Below, piece by piece: positions 1-10,989 of a stretch of DNA of 64,000 bases. Position 1 is the stretch's first letter. Each line of letters opens with the position of its first letter. The DNA is from Cheilinus undulatus (lineage: Eukaryota; Chordata; Actinopteri; Labriformes; Labridae). Both the position numbers and the translations under genes were made by a program. The notes under the pieces are model-generated. The model was not told where the DNA came from. It did not search any database and saw only the letters and a list, made by a program, of their open reading frames with translations. The stretch covers positions 3,539,199 to 3,603,198 of the forward strand of contig NC_054870.1 in the NCBI RefSeq assembly GCF_018320785.1, read 5' to 3'.

Positions 1-169
1 ATGAGAGCTGGAGGTGAAAACGCCTCAGGATTAATAAATGATGCTCTGTTCAAATGTAAGCGATCAAGATCCCACTTTCACTTCTTGGTGACATGAAATA
101 GAATTAGAAGTAAGTTAATTCAGTGGATGATAGTTTGGCATTGTAATTTTATAATAACAGAGGTTAAAT

Positions 170-375
170 CAGACACGTCACATTCCCGTGCTTGTGCTCC
201 TTCATTTGCATCCGTGCCGTGCCTAGGCCCACCTCATCCATCCGTGCCGGGGCCGCGAAGCGTGTAGCGCCGAAGCACGGAGCGATTGCACTCACACTGG
301 CCAAACATACCAGACTTTAGGCTGAAACGGGCCCCGGCATGGTACTGATGGCCTAGTGTGAGTACACCCTTAAAT
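170..375. repeat. Unclassified interspersed repeat remnant
   Basis: A GC-richer island (about 180-360) in AT-rich flanks. CTCACACTGGCC near 291 and CCTAGTGTGAGT near 352 form an imperfect inverted pair of the sort seen at DNA transposon ends. No coding potential is seen. The rest of 1-660 holds no gene that I can support; it is presumably pcca intron. Confidence 0.25.
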
Positions 376-659
376 ATTATAGTGTGCAGAAAACAAGACA
401 AATCAGTCTTTTAGAACAACTGTGCAGCTGAAATACTTTAGTCTGCTTTAGTCCTCATGTCTGTTATCATTGATTTCATTGAGGCAAGTTGTAAGAGGGT
501 AGGGGTAACTGGCTAAGAGTCCTTGCACTGATACTTCTGAACAGGATTTGTGGTCTGTTGCTTAAATGCCAGCGGCCTGAATAGTTAGGCTTTTCACCTA
601 AGAGGTCAACGGAGAGCCGCATCCCAGCACTCCGGGTCCATACTGTGCTTTTGGGAATT

Positions 660-1352
660 CAGTAGAGGGTTGCTTGCAGCCTGTTGACTTTCAGAAGGAG
701 TTCGACTCAGTCAGTCAGTCAGTCAGTCAGATGCCTCTGGAGGATTCTGGAGCTCTGTGGAATCCCACATTTTCTCATCCAGCTGATGTCTGCCCTACAT
801 TCTCGTTCAGAGTGCTGGGAAGTATGGTGGCTGACTTCTTCCCTCTTGATTCAGGGTTTGAGGCAGGGAGATGTCTTAGCGCTTACACTCTTAAGTACTT
901 GTATAGACTGGATAATGTGGCGGGTCATAGGGGCAGCAAACAGGGGAGTGTCATTTGCTGGATTTTGCTAATGATGTTATCCTTGCAGAGACTGCCATCA
1001 AATCTCAACAGTGAGAATGTGGAAGTTGTGGAGCAGTTCACCTACCTTGGCAGCATGATCATCTCGTATCTGAGCATATGGATGAAAGTCAGTCAGTCGT
1101 TGGTCAATCTGGTCTTATTATACTCTTGTGAGGATTGGACGCTGACTGATGGCTAGAAGCACCATCTCGACTCCTTTGTTGCACCTTCTCTTCTGTGGAT
1201 TTTTGGGTATCACTGGCAAGACTGTGATGCTGAAGTACTTCAGGAGAGCAGGGATGGGAAGTCAGTTGCCATGTTGTGCTTTCCTGGGCCTGATCCAGCA
1301 CCCTGCATGTTGGGTGTCTAGGACCCAGTGGGCTGTACAGGACATCTGGGGG
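660..1352 (+). mobile_element. Decayed RTE-like LINE reverse transcriptase, 5' part
   Basis: Six-frame reading gives non-LTR reverse transcriptase pieces in several broken frames: a DFQKEFDSV block, LWRILELCGIP, a GLRQGDVLA block (RT motif like GVRQGC), then SENVEVVEQFTYLGSMI and a CEDWTLT motif. These are in the order of the abundant teleost RTE-like LINE. Frameshifts and stops show that it is dead. A CAGT microsatellite (about 705-730) has expanded inside the DSV motif. The reading continues after a nested MITE at 1361-1756. It lies in a pcca intron, same strand. The exact LINE clade is inferred. Confidence 0.7.
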
Positions 1353-1360
1353 ATACCTGG

Positions 1361-1756
1361 CAGGGCTGGGAAATTAATCGAAAATTAGATTAAATCGCAA
1401 TATGGCCTGCCACAGTTTTCAATCACAAAATAAAATACCAGTTTTAAAGGGTTTTTTTTTTCCAGCAGAGATGTTGTGCATGACATATGCAATCATTCAG
1501 GTGCCATTTTTAGAATAGTCTACAAAAAAATCCTTCCTTCTTAATTATTTACCTTTTTCTTGGTAAATATGAAAACAATTCATATCCAATTGGCAATACG
1601 AGTCAAAATCAATAGAATGCAATATTTTTTAAAGAATTGCTCAGCCCTTGTTTAGGAATAAAAGAAAGTTGAGGATTAATCGCATATTAAATTGCAATCG
1701 CAATATTGGGGGAAAAAAATTGCAATTAGATTCTTTTGAAAAATCGTTACGCCCTA
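1361..1756. mobile_element. hAT-type MITE with perfect 8-bp target duplication
   Basis: The element starts CAGGGCTGGG and ends GCCCTA, giving short inverted termini (CAGGGC / TAGGGC). It is flanked on both sides by ATACCTGG (1353-1360 and 1757-1764), the 8-bp target duplication typical of hAT transposons. The interior is AT-rich and non-coding. It splits the RTE-like LINE and so is younger than it. Confidence 0.85.
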
Positions 1757-1764
1757 ATACCTGG

Positions 1765-1885
1765 AGAGATTGGGCATGGGTCTGGTGCAGGCATGGATGA
1801 TGGCCACCAGGAGGCCAGTGCAGAACATGTGGTGAGCTGCTAAACAGGCATATGCCTCCATGCCTGACCTATAACCCTACAGGAA
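1765..1885 (+). mobile_element. Decayed RTE-like LINE, 3' part after the nested MITE
   Basis: This continues the LINE interrupted at 1352. In translation it has the WRDWAWV... and MPPCLT-type end seen at the C-terminus of the same LINE family (proline-rich end before the stop). It is decayed and not functional. Confidence 0.5.
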
Positions 1886-1996
1886 GCTGACCTTGGGCCA
1901 TAGCTAGTGGAATCTCACATCCTTTTGGTGGCAGCTCTACATTTGATTTGTACGTCTCGTTCCTGTTTCTTAAACTGTGCTCCTTTTTTTGCTCAG

Positions 1997-2137
1997 TTCA
2001 AGGTTCGTGTTCTATCCAAGTTGGCAGCAGAGTTGAACTCCTTCATGCCGGAGAAAATCCCAGAAGATACCAGCAGCATTTTGCGTTCACCAATGCCAGG
2101 CACAGTGGTAGCTGTGTCTGTCAAACCTGGGGATACG
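1997..2137 (+). CDS. pcca: pcca exon: start of biotinyl carrier domain
   Basis: The acceptor TTTGCTCAG precedes TTC AAG GTT, and the donor is ACG|GTAATA. The exon has 47 codons containing [19 protein letters not shown] and [17 protein letters not shown], the first half of the lipoyl/biotinyl barrel. It is phase 0 at both ends. Confidence 0.93.
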
Positions 2138-5100
2138 GTAATACATCTACACATGTGATTTTATAATGTAGCCACAAAAAAGACATGGTACCTCGTAATT
2201 TACTGCCTTTAAGTTGGCGATAAATAAAATGAGACTCTATTGGACTTGGAACCATCTGATTTACCTGCTTATTGCCTTGGTTGTAATCTCTTACCCCCCC
2301 AAAAAACTCTTCTGCTTTGTGTTTAGCATCTGGGATTATGGCTGACAGAGAAGAGTAAATTTAGTTTTTGCATCTGGAAAACACTGAAACGTTCAACTTT
2401 AAAGTGGATAGTGTTTTCAGGGGATGATATACTTAATGCAATCCGAGAACTGTAATATTAATAAGTTTTGGTAATTAATGGTATTAAATTTATTCATGCT
2501 TCAGGAAGCAGTTTGTTGATAAAATACCATGACTAGTAGGAATAGAAAAAAAAAAACAACGCAAACAGCCTGAGGATGTACTGTGGTCTGCCAGGAGAGT
2601 TAAAGGTGTAAACCACAGGTGTCAAACGCAAGGCCCTGGGACCAAATCTGGCCCGTGGAACAGTTAAATCCAGCCCACAAGATGATCTCATATTTCTGTT
2701 CTAACTGGCCCATCTGTCAGAGGTCTGCAGATTTCCTGAAGTATAAAAAAATGTGAACTTATCATTGATGATTTAAGATATCCTTGTGAATTCATAAAAT
2801 CTTAAAAAGTAAGGAGGTAAAAATAAGAAGCGGGAAAAGGAATGTGGGAAAACAAATGAATTTGTGTTTTAATTTCAGATTTTCAATTTAGCATCTCACA
2901 ATTAGGACTAAAACTGAGGATTTTGGCTTTCAATTTCATACTTTGAGCATTTCAACTCATAATTTTGACTTCTCATATAATATTTTTGTGCTTTAAGATT
3001 CATAGTTCTAATTTTTTATTCATGTTTTGACCTTTATAACCAGTTATTTTGTATTTTATCTCACATGTTCAACTCCAAACTTTGACCTCATACCCCACAG
3101 ATTGACCTTTTGGACTCACAATTTAAAATTTTGAATCATATTTTGACTTTTAATTTCATGATTACAAATTTTATTTCATATTTAGACCTTTTAAAACTCA
3201 TGATTTTGACTTTCTTTCTAATATATTTGCCATTTAAAACTTTTTTTCAATTTCATGTTTTGACCTTTTTGAACTAATAAATGTACTTTTCTCAGATTCT
3301 GAGCTTTTAAACTTCTCTTTTTAAATGTCAGAATCGTTTCTCATCAGTGCTACGTTTTTTTTTGTTCATATTTTATTACCGGTGAAACAAGGTTGACAGT
3401 TTATGGTTATAAAGGTGACCCTGTTAGGCCCTCAGGTTAGTCCTGAATCCTGAATCCAGCCCCTGCTGTGATTGAGTTGGACACCTCTGGTGTATACTGT
3501 TTTTAAAGGTGCTGCAGCATAAATTCTAAATTAAGGATTACTTAAAAATATACTAACCTGCCTGCTCCCTAAGTTTATACCCTTTCTCTTATGTTTTTAT
3601 TTATTTTTCAACATCTCCCCTTTTTTGGAACAACTCCACCCCTTTTTTAGAATTAGTTTATTAGAGATCCAGATGTTCAGAGTTTATGATGAACTCTGAA
3701 ACCACATTGCCCTTCCTTAACACTGTCTGTGCTGGTTTTAGGTTGCAGAGGGTCAGGAGATCTGTGTGATTGAAGCCATGAAGATGCAGAACAGTTTGAC
3801 TGCTGTCAGGCAAGCAAAGGTAACAGTATGAAATACTGATGAAGTAACCACTGTTGTTAATGTCATCCATGATTAGTCAGTAATAGATTATAATAACTTT
3901 TAAAAGAAACTGTGAAAATTGAATGACAGCGTTTGACACTGTAATGTCTTTATATCAATATTGTGTGTAATTTGATGTATTCATAGTATCAGCCAAGTAG
4001 AAAAGAACAGGCCAGGGAATATTCCAAAAGGATGCACACACACTGCTCTTGTCAGGTTGCTCTGGTCATATATTAGTCATGAACTACTAATTTAATTTTG
4101 CCAGTGCACTTCAGCAAGAGTTTTGCATATTTCTGAAATCACATGAGAAAGTTGCTGGAAGCAGGCGCAGTGCCAGGATTACAACTTTGGATGGGCCTAA
4201 TAATGTCAAAAGTTTAAACAAGTTACCCTTCCTATAAACAGATATTTTTTATTTTAATGCTGGTGTTTGAACATGTAGCCTACAACAGAGAAGGCCTTGT
4301 GTTTCCATGACAAAATGAGTCCTATTGATTAATTCACTGGCAGTAGTAACGCATGCCTACCTATTCTGTTTCGTGTTCTCAATTGAAAACTGTTCCTTAA
4401 CTTCAGCGTAAGAAAATTCTCTCTTCTTGACTATGATTGAAATTATTTGTGTATTGATTGTGGGGAGAGGGAGTGAGAAAGAGGGAGAAGACGGCGCATA
4501 GCGTTGTCAGTTTGAGCTTGGATCACAAACGGTGTCATTTTTGCTTTTAAGACGAATACAGTTTATTTGTTTAAAGATTTTCATTTTGGGGATTTTAGTA
4601 CGTTTAATGATAGAGGAGGAGGTGGATAGATCTGGAAACGGGAATGAGAGAGCTGGGGAGAGACATGCGGGAAAGGGTCACAGTAGAACTGGGAAATTAA
4701 TTGGAAAAAAAAATTGAAACCAACATTTAGTGCCTCTAACCCACCTAAACCTGCCATGACAATTATTACAATTTTTTCCTCTTTTCTTGGTAAAATTTAA
4801 AATTTTACGAAAAACATTTTAATTTCAGCTGATGTGTGTTTTGATTTCACATGTTTGAATAAATAACCATAGATTGTTAATCCTAGCCTGTTCCTTTTAG
4901 CTGTTTGTTTTAAATTTATACACATATTTACAAAACAAACAGAGTCAGATGTTGGAGGTGGAATAATTATCATTTATCATAATCAAGGTAAAAAAATTCA
5001 ATTAATTGTGAATTTGATGTTTGCCATAATTGCCCAGCCCTAGGTCACAGGCCGGATTGGAACCCAGGCCGCCCGCGTACATGGGGCGCAACCTAAACCA

Positions 5101-6778
5101 CTAGGCCTCTGCGCCCCATTAAGACAAATACAATTTAGAGAAGATCAGATCAGACGGGGACATTTAGCAGTAACTTGTGTCATAAAGAAACATTACTCCA
5201 GTTATAAAGGTGTGTGTGATCCTTAGAAGGACCAGTATTAGTCACTGTGGATGAGATCGGTGAGGAAGAGTTGGTAAAAACCTTGAGAAGAATTCTGACT
5301 TGGACCTTTTTCTTCACCTGTAGTTCTCTTCCTTCTTTTTTTTTTAAATAACTTTTATTTAGAACAGTGGGATATGACATTCAGATATACACAAAAATAG
5401 TGATCAGCAACATCCTTGTACAAATATAAATAAAAGTAATTTGGTACAACAGGAGACCCAAAAAAATTATATATATATATATATATATAGTAATTCAAAA
5501 CAAACAGAAATAGTACCATATGATCACTGACCTCAACTTGGTGCATTATAAGCCCCGTAACCACCCACCCACACCCAAACAAACGCACGGGTCCATGGGA
5601 GTTTTGAAGGGAGTGAAGGAAAATTAGGAAAAGTGGTAGACGTATAATGCCTAATTTTAAAATATCTGAAAAGATGTGATCGAGGTAACCCATAAGAAGA
5701 TGATGAAGAAAAAGTAGAGAATACCCCATCTACATATAAATCTTGAAAATTCTTGATACCTTTTTTGTACCACTGCAAGAAAGTCGAGTCTAACAATGAA
5801 GGGGGAAATAGGTGGTTATTATATATTGGGGCCAAAATTGATCCAGATAAAAACTTAAAGTGACATCTAAATTGCTGCCAAACTTTTAGAGTGTTAAAGA
5901 CTACAGGATTGTCTGTATAATAGCTAATTTTTAGTGGCATGGAGGACAGCAGCAGAGCAGAAAGGGAAGATAAGTTACAAGACAGCGCTTCCAGTTTACA
6001 CCTGGGAATATTAGAGGATTCAAGCCAGTAAAGAGCCTTGTGAATATGAGCAGCCCAGTAGTAGAAACAAAAATTAGGCAGTGCTATACCCCCACTAATT
6101 TTGCACCTCTGAAGTAGAATTTTAGAAATTCTTTGAGCTTTCCCTCCCCACATAAAGGAGCTTATTAACTGGTCAGGCATTTTGAAAAACTTTTGGCTCT
6201 TTCTTTCTCTCTCTTTGTCCCTCATGGATCATCTGCTAAGAAACAAGCTAACCTGCGCCAGTTTATCAAGCATTGAGGGTATAATATGCCCTGACACACT
6301 GTGGACAGAATTATCTGGCTCTCTGACTATTACACTGTAATGACATAGTATTCAAATCCATATTCTTTAATATGGAGATGGCCTCCCTCTTGCAGCTGTA
6401 ACAGCCTCCAAGATTTTGGAGTGTTTTTGTGAGAATTTGTTTGAGGTCAGAAACTGATTTTAGGATGTTAGGCTTTAAATACCATTCAAATTGCTATAGT
6501 ATAAACACAAGTCTATTAATCTCAGATTTTAGGGCTAAATGGATAAGTCCATCCTGTAATGCCTCACCTGGTTGGAAGTATTTCTCAATAAACGTTGAAG
6601 TTAATCACATGTAGTGATTTCAGGGCCTTTTCACAGAGTTACCTCAGGTACATTTACTTTGAATTTCCGTGTTTTAGTGTATAACTGTGTGTGTTCTCCT
6701 TCGTTTCAGGTCAAGAGTGTCCACTGTAGGCAGGGGGAGACGGTGGGGGAGGGAGACCTTCTGGTGGAGCTGGAGTAA
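1997..6778 (+). CDS. pcca: Propionyl-CoA carboxylase alpha subunit, last three coding exons
   Basis: This is the 3' end of a mitochondrial biotin-dependent carboxylase. The alpha subunit carries biotin carboxylase and biotin carrier domains and, with PCCB, converts propionyl-CoA to methylmalonyl-CoA in odd-chain fatty acid and branched amino-acid breakdown. Only the C-terminus is in the window: exons 1997-2137, 3742-3819 and 6710-6778, 288 nt encoding 95 residues plus TAA. Introns follow AG/GT rules and all three junctions are phase 0. The product reads [16 protein letters not shown]..., [16 protein letters not shown], the biotinylation site EAMKMQN, and ends [10 protein letters not shown], matching the vertebrate PCCA biotinyl domain nearly residue for residue. 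The upstream exons lie before position 1 or in unread intron. No defect is seen, and the gene is probably functional. Its introns have taken up a LINE, a SINE and several MITEs. Confidence 0.95.
2614..3489. mobile_element. hAT MITE, CAGGGGTGTCAAACTC family
   Basis: Inverted termini CACAGGTGTCAAACGC (left) and GACACCTCTG (right), with conserved subterminal GGCCCTGGGACCAAAT and a ...CCCCTGCTGTGATTGAGT end. Flanks GTGTAAAC (2606-2613) and GTGTATAC (3490-3497) match 7 of 8, consistent with a hAT 8-bp target duplication. The interior is made of degenerate 'TTTTGACTTTTAATTTCAT'-like strings, non-coding. At least seven independent insertions of this family lie in the window. Confidence 0.85.
3742..3819 (+). 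CDS. pcca: pcca exon with the biotinylated lysine
   Basis: Acceptor GGTTTTAG, donor AAG|GTAACA, 26 codons reading [20 protein letters not shown].... The lysine that receives biotin is the AAG at 3781-3783 in the invariant AMKM motif. It joins the previous exon as ...KPGDT|VAEGQE.... Confidence 0.95.
4600..4683 (-). mobile_element. tRNA-derived SINE body, split from its head by a MITE
   Basis: On the minus strand this continues the tRNA-like head at 5043-5118 after removal of the MITE at 4684-5042. It reads GTGACCCTTTCCCGCATGTC then CTCCCCAGCTCTCTCATTCC, the body of a common teleost tRNA-derived SINE. Confidence 0.65.
4684..5042. mobile_element. hAT-type MITE (TAGGGCTGGG termini), perfect 8-bp TSD
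   Basis: Termini TAGAACTGGG and CCCAGCCCTA are inverted copies. GGTCACAG is present on both sides (4676-4683 and 5043-5050), a perfect 8-bp duplication. The sequence resembles the MITE at 1361-1756 (GGGAAATTAAT start). It is inserted in a SINE. Confidence 0.85.
5043..5118 (-). mobile_element. tRNA-derived SINE head (A and B boxes)
   Basis: Read on the minus strand it gives GGGGCGCAGAGGCCTAGTGG, with A-box TAGTGGTTTAGG, and B-box GGTTCCAATCC, at tRNA spacing. These are the internal RNA polymerase III promoter elements of a tRNA-derived SINE. It is not a functional tRNA gene because it runs straight into the SINE body. Confidence 0.75.
5336..6230 (-). mobile_element. 5'-truncated L1/Tx1-like LINE, C-terminal ORF2 region
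   Basis: A minus-strand reading frame of about 230 codons begins near 6225. It includes [19 protein letters not shown] and [20 protein letters not shown], the conserved block after the RT domain of L1/Tx1-clade ORF2 proteins. Frames break near 5540. The 3' end is the T run at 5336-5345 (poly(A) on the minus strand). It is inserted antisense in the last pcca intron. Confidence 0.8.
5465..5490. repeat. (AT)n microsatellite
   Basis: An uninterrupted TA dinucleotide run inside the LINE 3' region. Confidence 0.9.
6710..6778 (+). CDS. pcca: pcca terminal coding exon
   Basis: Acceptor TCGTTTCAG, then [20 protein letters not shown] and LE with stop TAA at 6776-6778. This is the canonical PCCA C-terminus. 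Confidence 0.95.
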   Translation, partial: VKSVHCRQGETVGEGDLLVELE

Positions 6779-7245
6779 GACAACCTGTGGCCTTCGATGT
6801 GTGACGGGATGAGCTGAAGGAGAAGACCCAAGAGGATGATGTTTTCCTTTTCCTTTTAGTCAGCGGTCAGACTCCACACAGACCCCCAGCAGAGTTGAGT
6901 CTCCCTGATGGTGACTCAGAGCTCAGCTGTATCAGCTGTTTTATGTGTCTTCTCTATAGATTTCTGTATATTGCTTGGTTTGAAGCCAATATCTCAGACT
7001 CTTTCTGTGGTGCTTTATTTTGTTGATTTTAGTTCAGCTAACACACATTTTGAAAAATGTATTAAACCATGATGGGTTTGGGCTTTGTGGGTAGTTTTAT
7101 GATGTAAACATAGGAAATATCCTCCAGTGCAATGCAATTACACACATCCTTTTTTCTTCATTTTACTGTGACTAACGGTTTTTTTTTTTCTGAACAGCCT
7201 TCAGTAGCCTTCTTGATATGTAAATAAAAATAAAAGCGACAAAAA
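6779..7245 (+). terminator. pcca: pcca 3'UTR with polyadenylation signal
   Basis: Non-coding sequence after the pcca stop. AATAAA at 7223-7228, followed by a second AATAAA-like run a few bases on, is the best polyadenylation signal. Its distance of about 445 nt gives an ordinary 3'UTR length. The cleavage point near 7245 is inferred. Confidence 0.6.
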
Positions 7246-7671
7246 AACTTGAGTATTTTTGTATTTATAGTATTTAGTATTATAATAAGGTATTCAATGT
7301 CATCTTACTCAGGAAAGATCAATAATCAAATGGGAGTTGTGCACCAATGATCTAAACTCTCATTCATTTTTAACAGTTTTTGACCAGTTTGTCCCATACT
7401 TGTCTATGCAAACATTTTCTGTGTGACACATGGGGGCGCTGTGGCAGCATTTTCCTGCTTCAAGAGTGTTAAACATGAGAAAATTTAATATTTTGTGCAT
7501 GATTCCTGCAATCTCTTATTAACTATCTTTGACCTTAAAATGAGTCAAACATCAGTTTAAAGACCTTTACCAGGTAAACTTGGCCATAAAGTTGGTAGAA
7601 ACAAGCAGAAAACTGGGATCAAATCAATGCTGTTAACATCACAAAATCATTGTTATGTTGCTTGTATTTAG

Positions 7672-7765
7672 ACCTGGCCCTGTGGCTGAATGGTTGAGGA
7701 AATTCACTAGACACTGCTGAAAAATACCCACATGTGGCCCGTGGTGGGTGCTAATTCCACACCCT
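7672..7765 (+). mobile_element. Possible tRNA-like SINE head remnant
   Basis: TGGCTGAATGG near 7681 fits an A-box and GGTGCTAATTCCA near 7746 loosely fits a B-box (GGTTCGANTCC). The spacing is somewhat long for a tRNA, so this is only a candidate. Confidence 0.3.
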
Positions 7766-7798
7766 GACAGGGCTACATGTCTACTGCAGTCAGACTAC

Positions 7799-8374
7799 TC
7801 CCATTTCTACCCCTTAACTCTCCCCCTTTGTCTAAAACCTCCTCTAACCCCTCAAGGGGAGTAAGGGGTCGAGGTGAAAACCTTCCCTTAAGAAATGAGA
7901 CGCCACTTGGTTGCTGTTCATCACACACTGCTGATTTACAGTGTGTCATCAGAGGTGACAATAAAGCTTCGACCATCTCATTTCCATATATTTATAAAGT
8001 AAATAGCCCTCGTTTACATCGGTACATACCAAAATTACAGTAAACTCCCATCCCTAATAGCTAAAGATTGGAATATATGAGAAAACACAACTGTTGTCTT
8101 TTCTATAATCACTTTTAAATGCCAAAAAATATTTACATTTATGTGCCTCCTTTGTAGTCCGTTGTGGCATTTCACAAGTGAATGCAGTGCATGGTGGGAA
8201 ATTCATCATTCCCCTTGGTTTCAAGTGTGGTCCTGAAAAATCATTGTTTCAAGGGCTATGTAGCCCTTAGCTCTACCCCTTTGTTCAAAAGAGAATTGGT
8301 TACCCCTTCACCTGACGTGAACATGCAAAACCAAGGGGAAGGGTTAAGATAAGGGCTAAGAGGTAGAAATGGGA
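7799..8374. mobile_element. MITE with CCCATTTCTACCYCTTA inverted termini
   Basis: The left end TCCCATTTCTACCCCTTAAC is mirrored by the right end CTAAGAGGTAGAAATGGGA. The interior is non-coding, with a second inner GGGGAAGGGTTAAG/CCTTAACTCTCCCC pairing. The superfamily is not determined. Confidence 0.7.
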
Positions 8375-8504
8375 TTCATCCCAAGTTGTTGTCTTCTACT
8401 GGAAACAGCTAACATAATCTAACACTTTTAGAAAGAAAAGAAAACAGCCAAATGGCAAAAAAAAAAAAACTAACAGCCAAATTTACAAGAGATTTTTTGT
8501 TGTT

Positions 8505-8585
8505 AGAGTACAGTGTGATGAAAAAGTATTTGCCACCTTTCTGATTCCTGAGTTTGTTGCATATTTATCACACTTAAACAGAACA
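8505..8585. mobile_element. Tc1-like terminal repeat remnant
   Basis: ACAGTGTGATGAAAAAGTAT followed by TTGCCACCTTTCTGATTCC resembles the terminal repeat of teleost Tc1/mariner elements. No transposase is next to it. Confidence 0.4.
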
Positions 8586-10455
8586 CTTTTTTTTTATATA
8601 TACAAAAGACAAGTGCAACGTCATATATGAAATACCCTGCATGTCTTGCAATAAAACATATGTTGGGGAGGGCTTTCAGTACACAGCAAAAGGAACACAG
8701 GTCAGAATGCGAAAAGGAAATGGCGAGAACGTGAATGCAAACAAAACACAAAACAGAACAAGAACAACTCAAATCTGCCTTTTTGTTGGCTGCTTCAAGG
8801 TCTCATTTTAACGTCTCAATGTCCAACGCTAAAGATTTGTTGTCCTCAGACACTGGGTTAAACCTGGTCTCACAGTTAGATAGGGCTAAAACATCACTAG
8901 GAAAAAAATGTATTTATATATCTATACATATAAATAAACATTTACGCTTCATGGCTACCTTCACTTAGCTTGATTTGATTTCTGAGTAGTTCTTGTTGGT
9001 TCTGTGCCTTTCTCCAGGGCACCTTAGTAGTACTCGGGAAATAAAATGGCACCTCTCCAGCTACCACAGTTTCCACCTCCATTTCCACCCTCTTGCAGAC
9101 TTAGCTTCTGCTACCACAGAATCAGAATGGCACTTTAGTGAGTTTCTGTTCCCACAAGCTGGAGATACTCATCATATCTCATTCATCTCCAGTCATCATT
9201 TTCTGATATTCCAAAGGTGGAGTCATGGATAAGGATGTATGTTATTAACAGCTATTTATATTCTAATTTTATCATTATTATTATTTATTATTATTATTAT
9301 TATTATAATTAAAAGTAATATATCACAAGAAAGAAAGATATAGACTAACCATTGAACTTATACATTACATAAATCTATGCTTTTATAACAGTCATTCCCA
9401 TTTTTGCAAAAAAGAAAAAGAAAAAAAATGAAAAAAAATATACATAAATATAAATACATTGAAAATATTTTTTCTTAAATAAACTCAATAAAATTGAAGT
9501 AAAGTGCAAATGAAAATACATCCTTATGTATTCATTTTACTACCCCATAATTGTATTTATCACATGTCCAGTTTTTTATGAGTCCCTCCTTTTTGTTGTT
9601 GTAAATTTGAGAAGTATTTATTTCGTGCTAATAAGCCTGATTCAAGCCCTGTTCTTTCAGCAGCTTGATCAGTTCCATGAATTGATAGCCTGTTCAGCAT
9701 GGTGCTATATGTGCTGGTTTATGTTTGAATGATAAATAAATATCTTTGTGATGAGCACATTGTTTCATGACATTTCATAAAGTTCAGGTTTGTTAAACTG
9801 TAAGTAGATTAGATATAGTTATTGAATACAAATCAAATCAAGAGTAAGATTACCAATTCAGTGTTAATATTTGAATGGGCCCCGGGCCCCTCTGTACTGG
9901 AAAGGTTGGGCCCCGAGGTCAAAAAGGTTAAGAACCCCTGGTTTAGACTATATGCTTCAATGAGGTATTTATCAGCATTTTACCTGGTCACCTGGTCATT
10001 AAACAGCTGTTTTTTTCTATGTAGAGAGTCGGTTCAGGACAGAGGGCGTAGAATGTTTATCTTGACATTGATGAACAGCTATATACACTATTGTTTCAGC
10101 TAGAGAAGAAAGCACAAGGGCAAGATTTTATATGTGAAGCCAGTAAGATTTCTAAGAGTCTTTCTTGTCTGCAGCTGCAATTCACTTTAAAGGGGTTACT
10201 GCAAGGACACCCAGGGCTTGCCCAAATTGTAACCTAATCTCGACAGCGACAGTCGCTTTTTTTGGAAGACAACAGCTGAAATGCTGTTTGATAAAAAACT
10301 AAACAAATGGAAGCAATATCTTTTAGCTGTCAGTAGGTGGTGTTGTTTGACGTCGCAAATTAGATCTTATGAAGTCTAATGGGCTCTATGCACGGCAGGG
10401 GTGGCGTATTTCCGGTGGAAAATAAGACCGTTTCACAACTTCCGCTCAACGATAC
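8586..10455. other. Intergenic, no gene seen
   Basis: AT-rich sequence with a (TTA)n microsatellite (about 9265-9310) and a hAT-like 3' end (AAGGTTAAGAACCCCTGG near 9924-9941). Short open frames here lack codon structure or known motifs. Confidence 0.6.
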
Positions 10456-10559
10456 GTGCTAAGCCAACGGAATCTAAATCCTCCTATAACTGCTTTAATT
10501 TGTCCATTTCGTTGGGTTTTTTGTTTCGGTTGTTGTTTGTGTTTACTCTATCATCATCC

Positions 10560-10740
10560 CTTGGCATCCAAACAAGCTAAAATGATGTTTCAAAAACAGG
10601 TGAAAAGCACTTCTGGACATCGTTGCTGCGTGCTGCAATGTACATCTTCAGCTAAATTTAACTCGTCATTGACAGTCAGCTCAGGTAACTCATGCAAACA
10701 GCGAATACACCGCAACGTAAGGCTTCTCTTATTGTCAACC
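10560..10740 (+). pseudogene. Possible THAP-like zinc-finger fragment
   Basis: In one frame the translation reads STSGHRCCVLQCTSSAKFNS, resembling the N-terminal C-x(2-4)-C half of a THAP (C2CH) DNA-binding domain, which is used by P-element-like transposases and THAP proteins. The second C..H half and the AVPTIF-type end are not seen, so this is at best a fragment. It lies just outside the left end of inverted arm 1. Confidence 0.3.
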
Positions 10741-10989
10741 AATAAAAAAAAAAATGCATAGATCCCATAGCATGCATCCTTTGACTTAAGAACTGTCTCT
10801 CCAACCGTTTTTCTCTGTTTCCGTCTGACTAGTACAACTTCCTGTTTTCACAGGCGCCTGGTGACACCTAGTGGACATTTTTATAACTACACCATAAACA
10901 ACAACATTTACAAACTGAAGTTACATTTGTGTGGTGAAGGCAACAGCAATAATGAGATCCAACTCTTTTTCCAAGTCTGATCACAAAGC

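Noticed and set aside
674-1388. Overlapping open frames taken as host genes
   Set aside because: They are pieces of a decayed RTE-like LINE in shifted frames, interrupted by a MITE.
5041-5118. Functional tRNA gene
   Set aside because: A and B boxes are present, but the sequence continues directly into a known type of SINE body and lacks a terminator at the tRNA end.
7777-8043. Open frame of 88 codons
   Set aside because: It lies within a MITE with inverted termini at 7799-8374.
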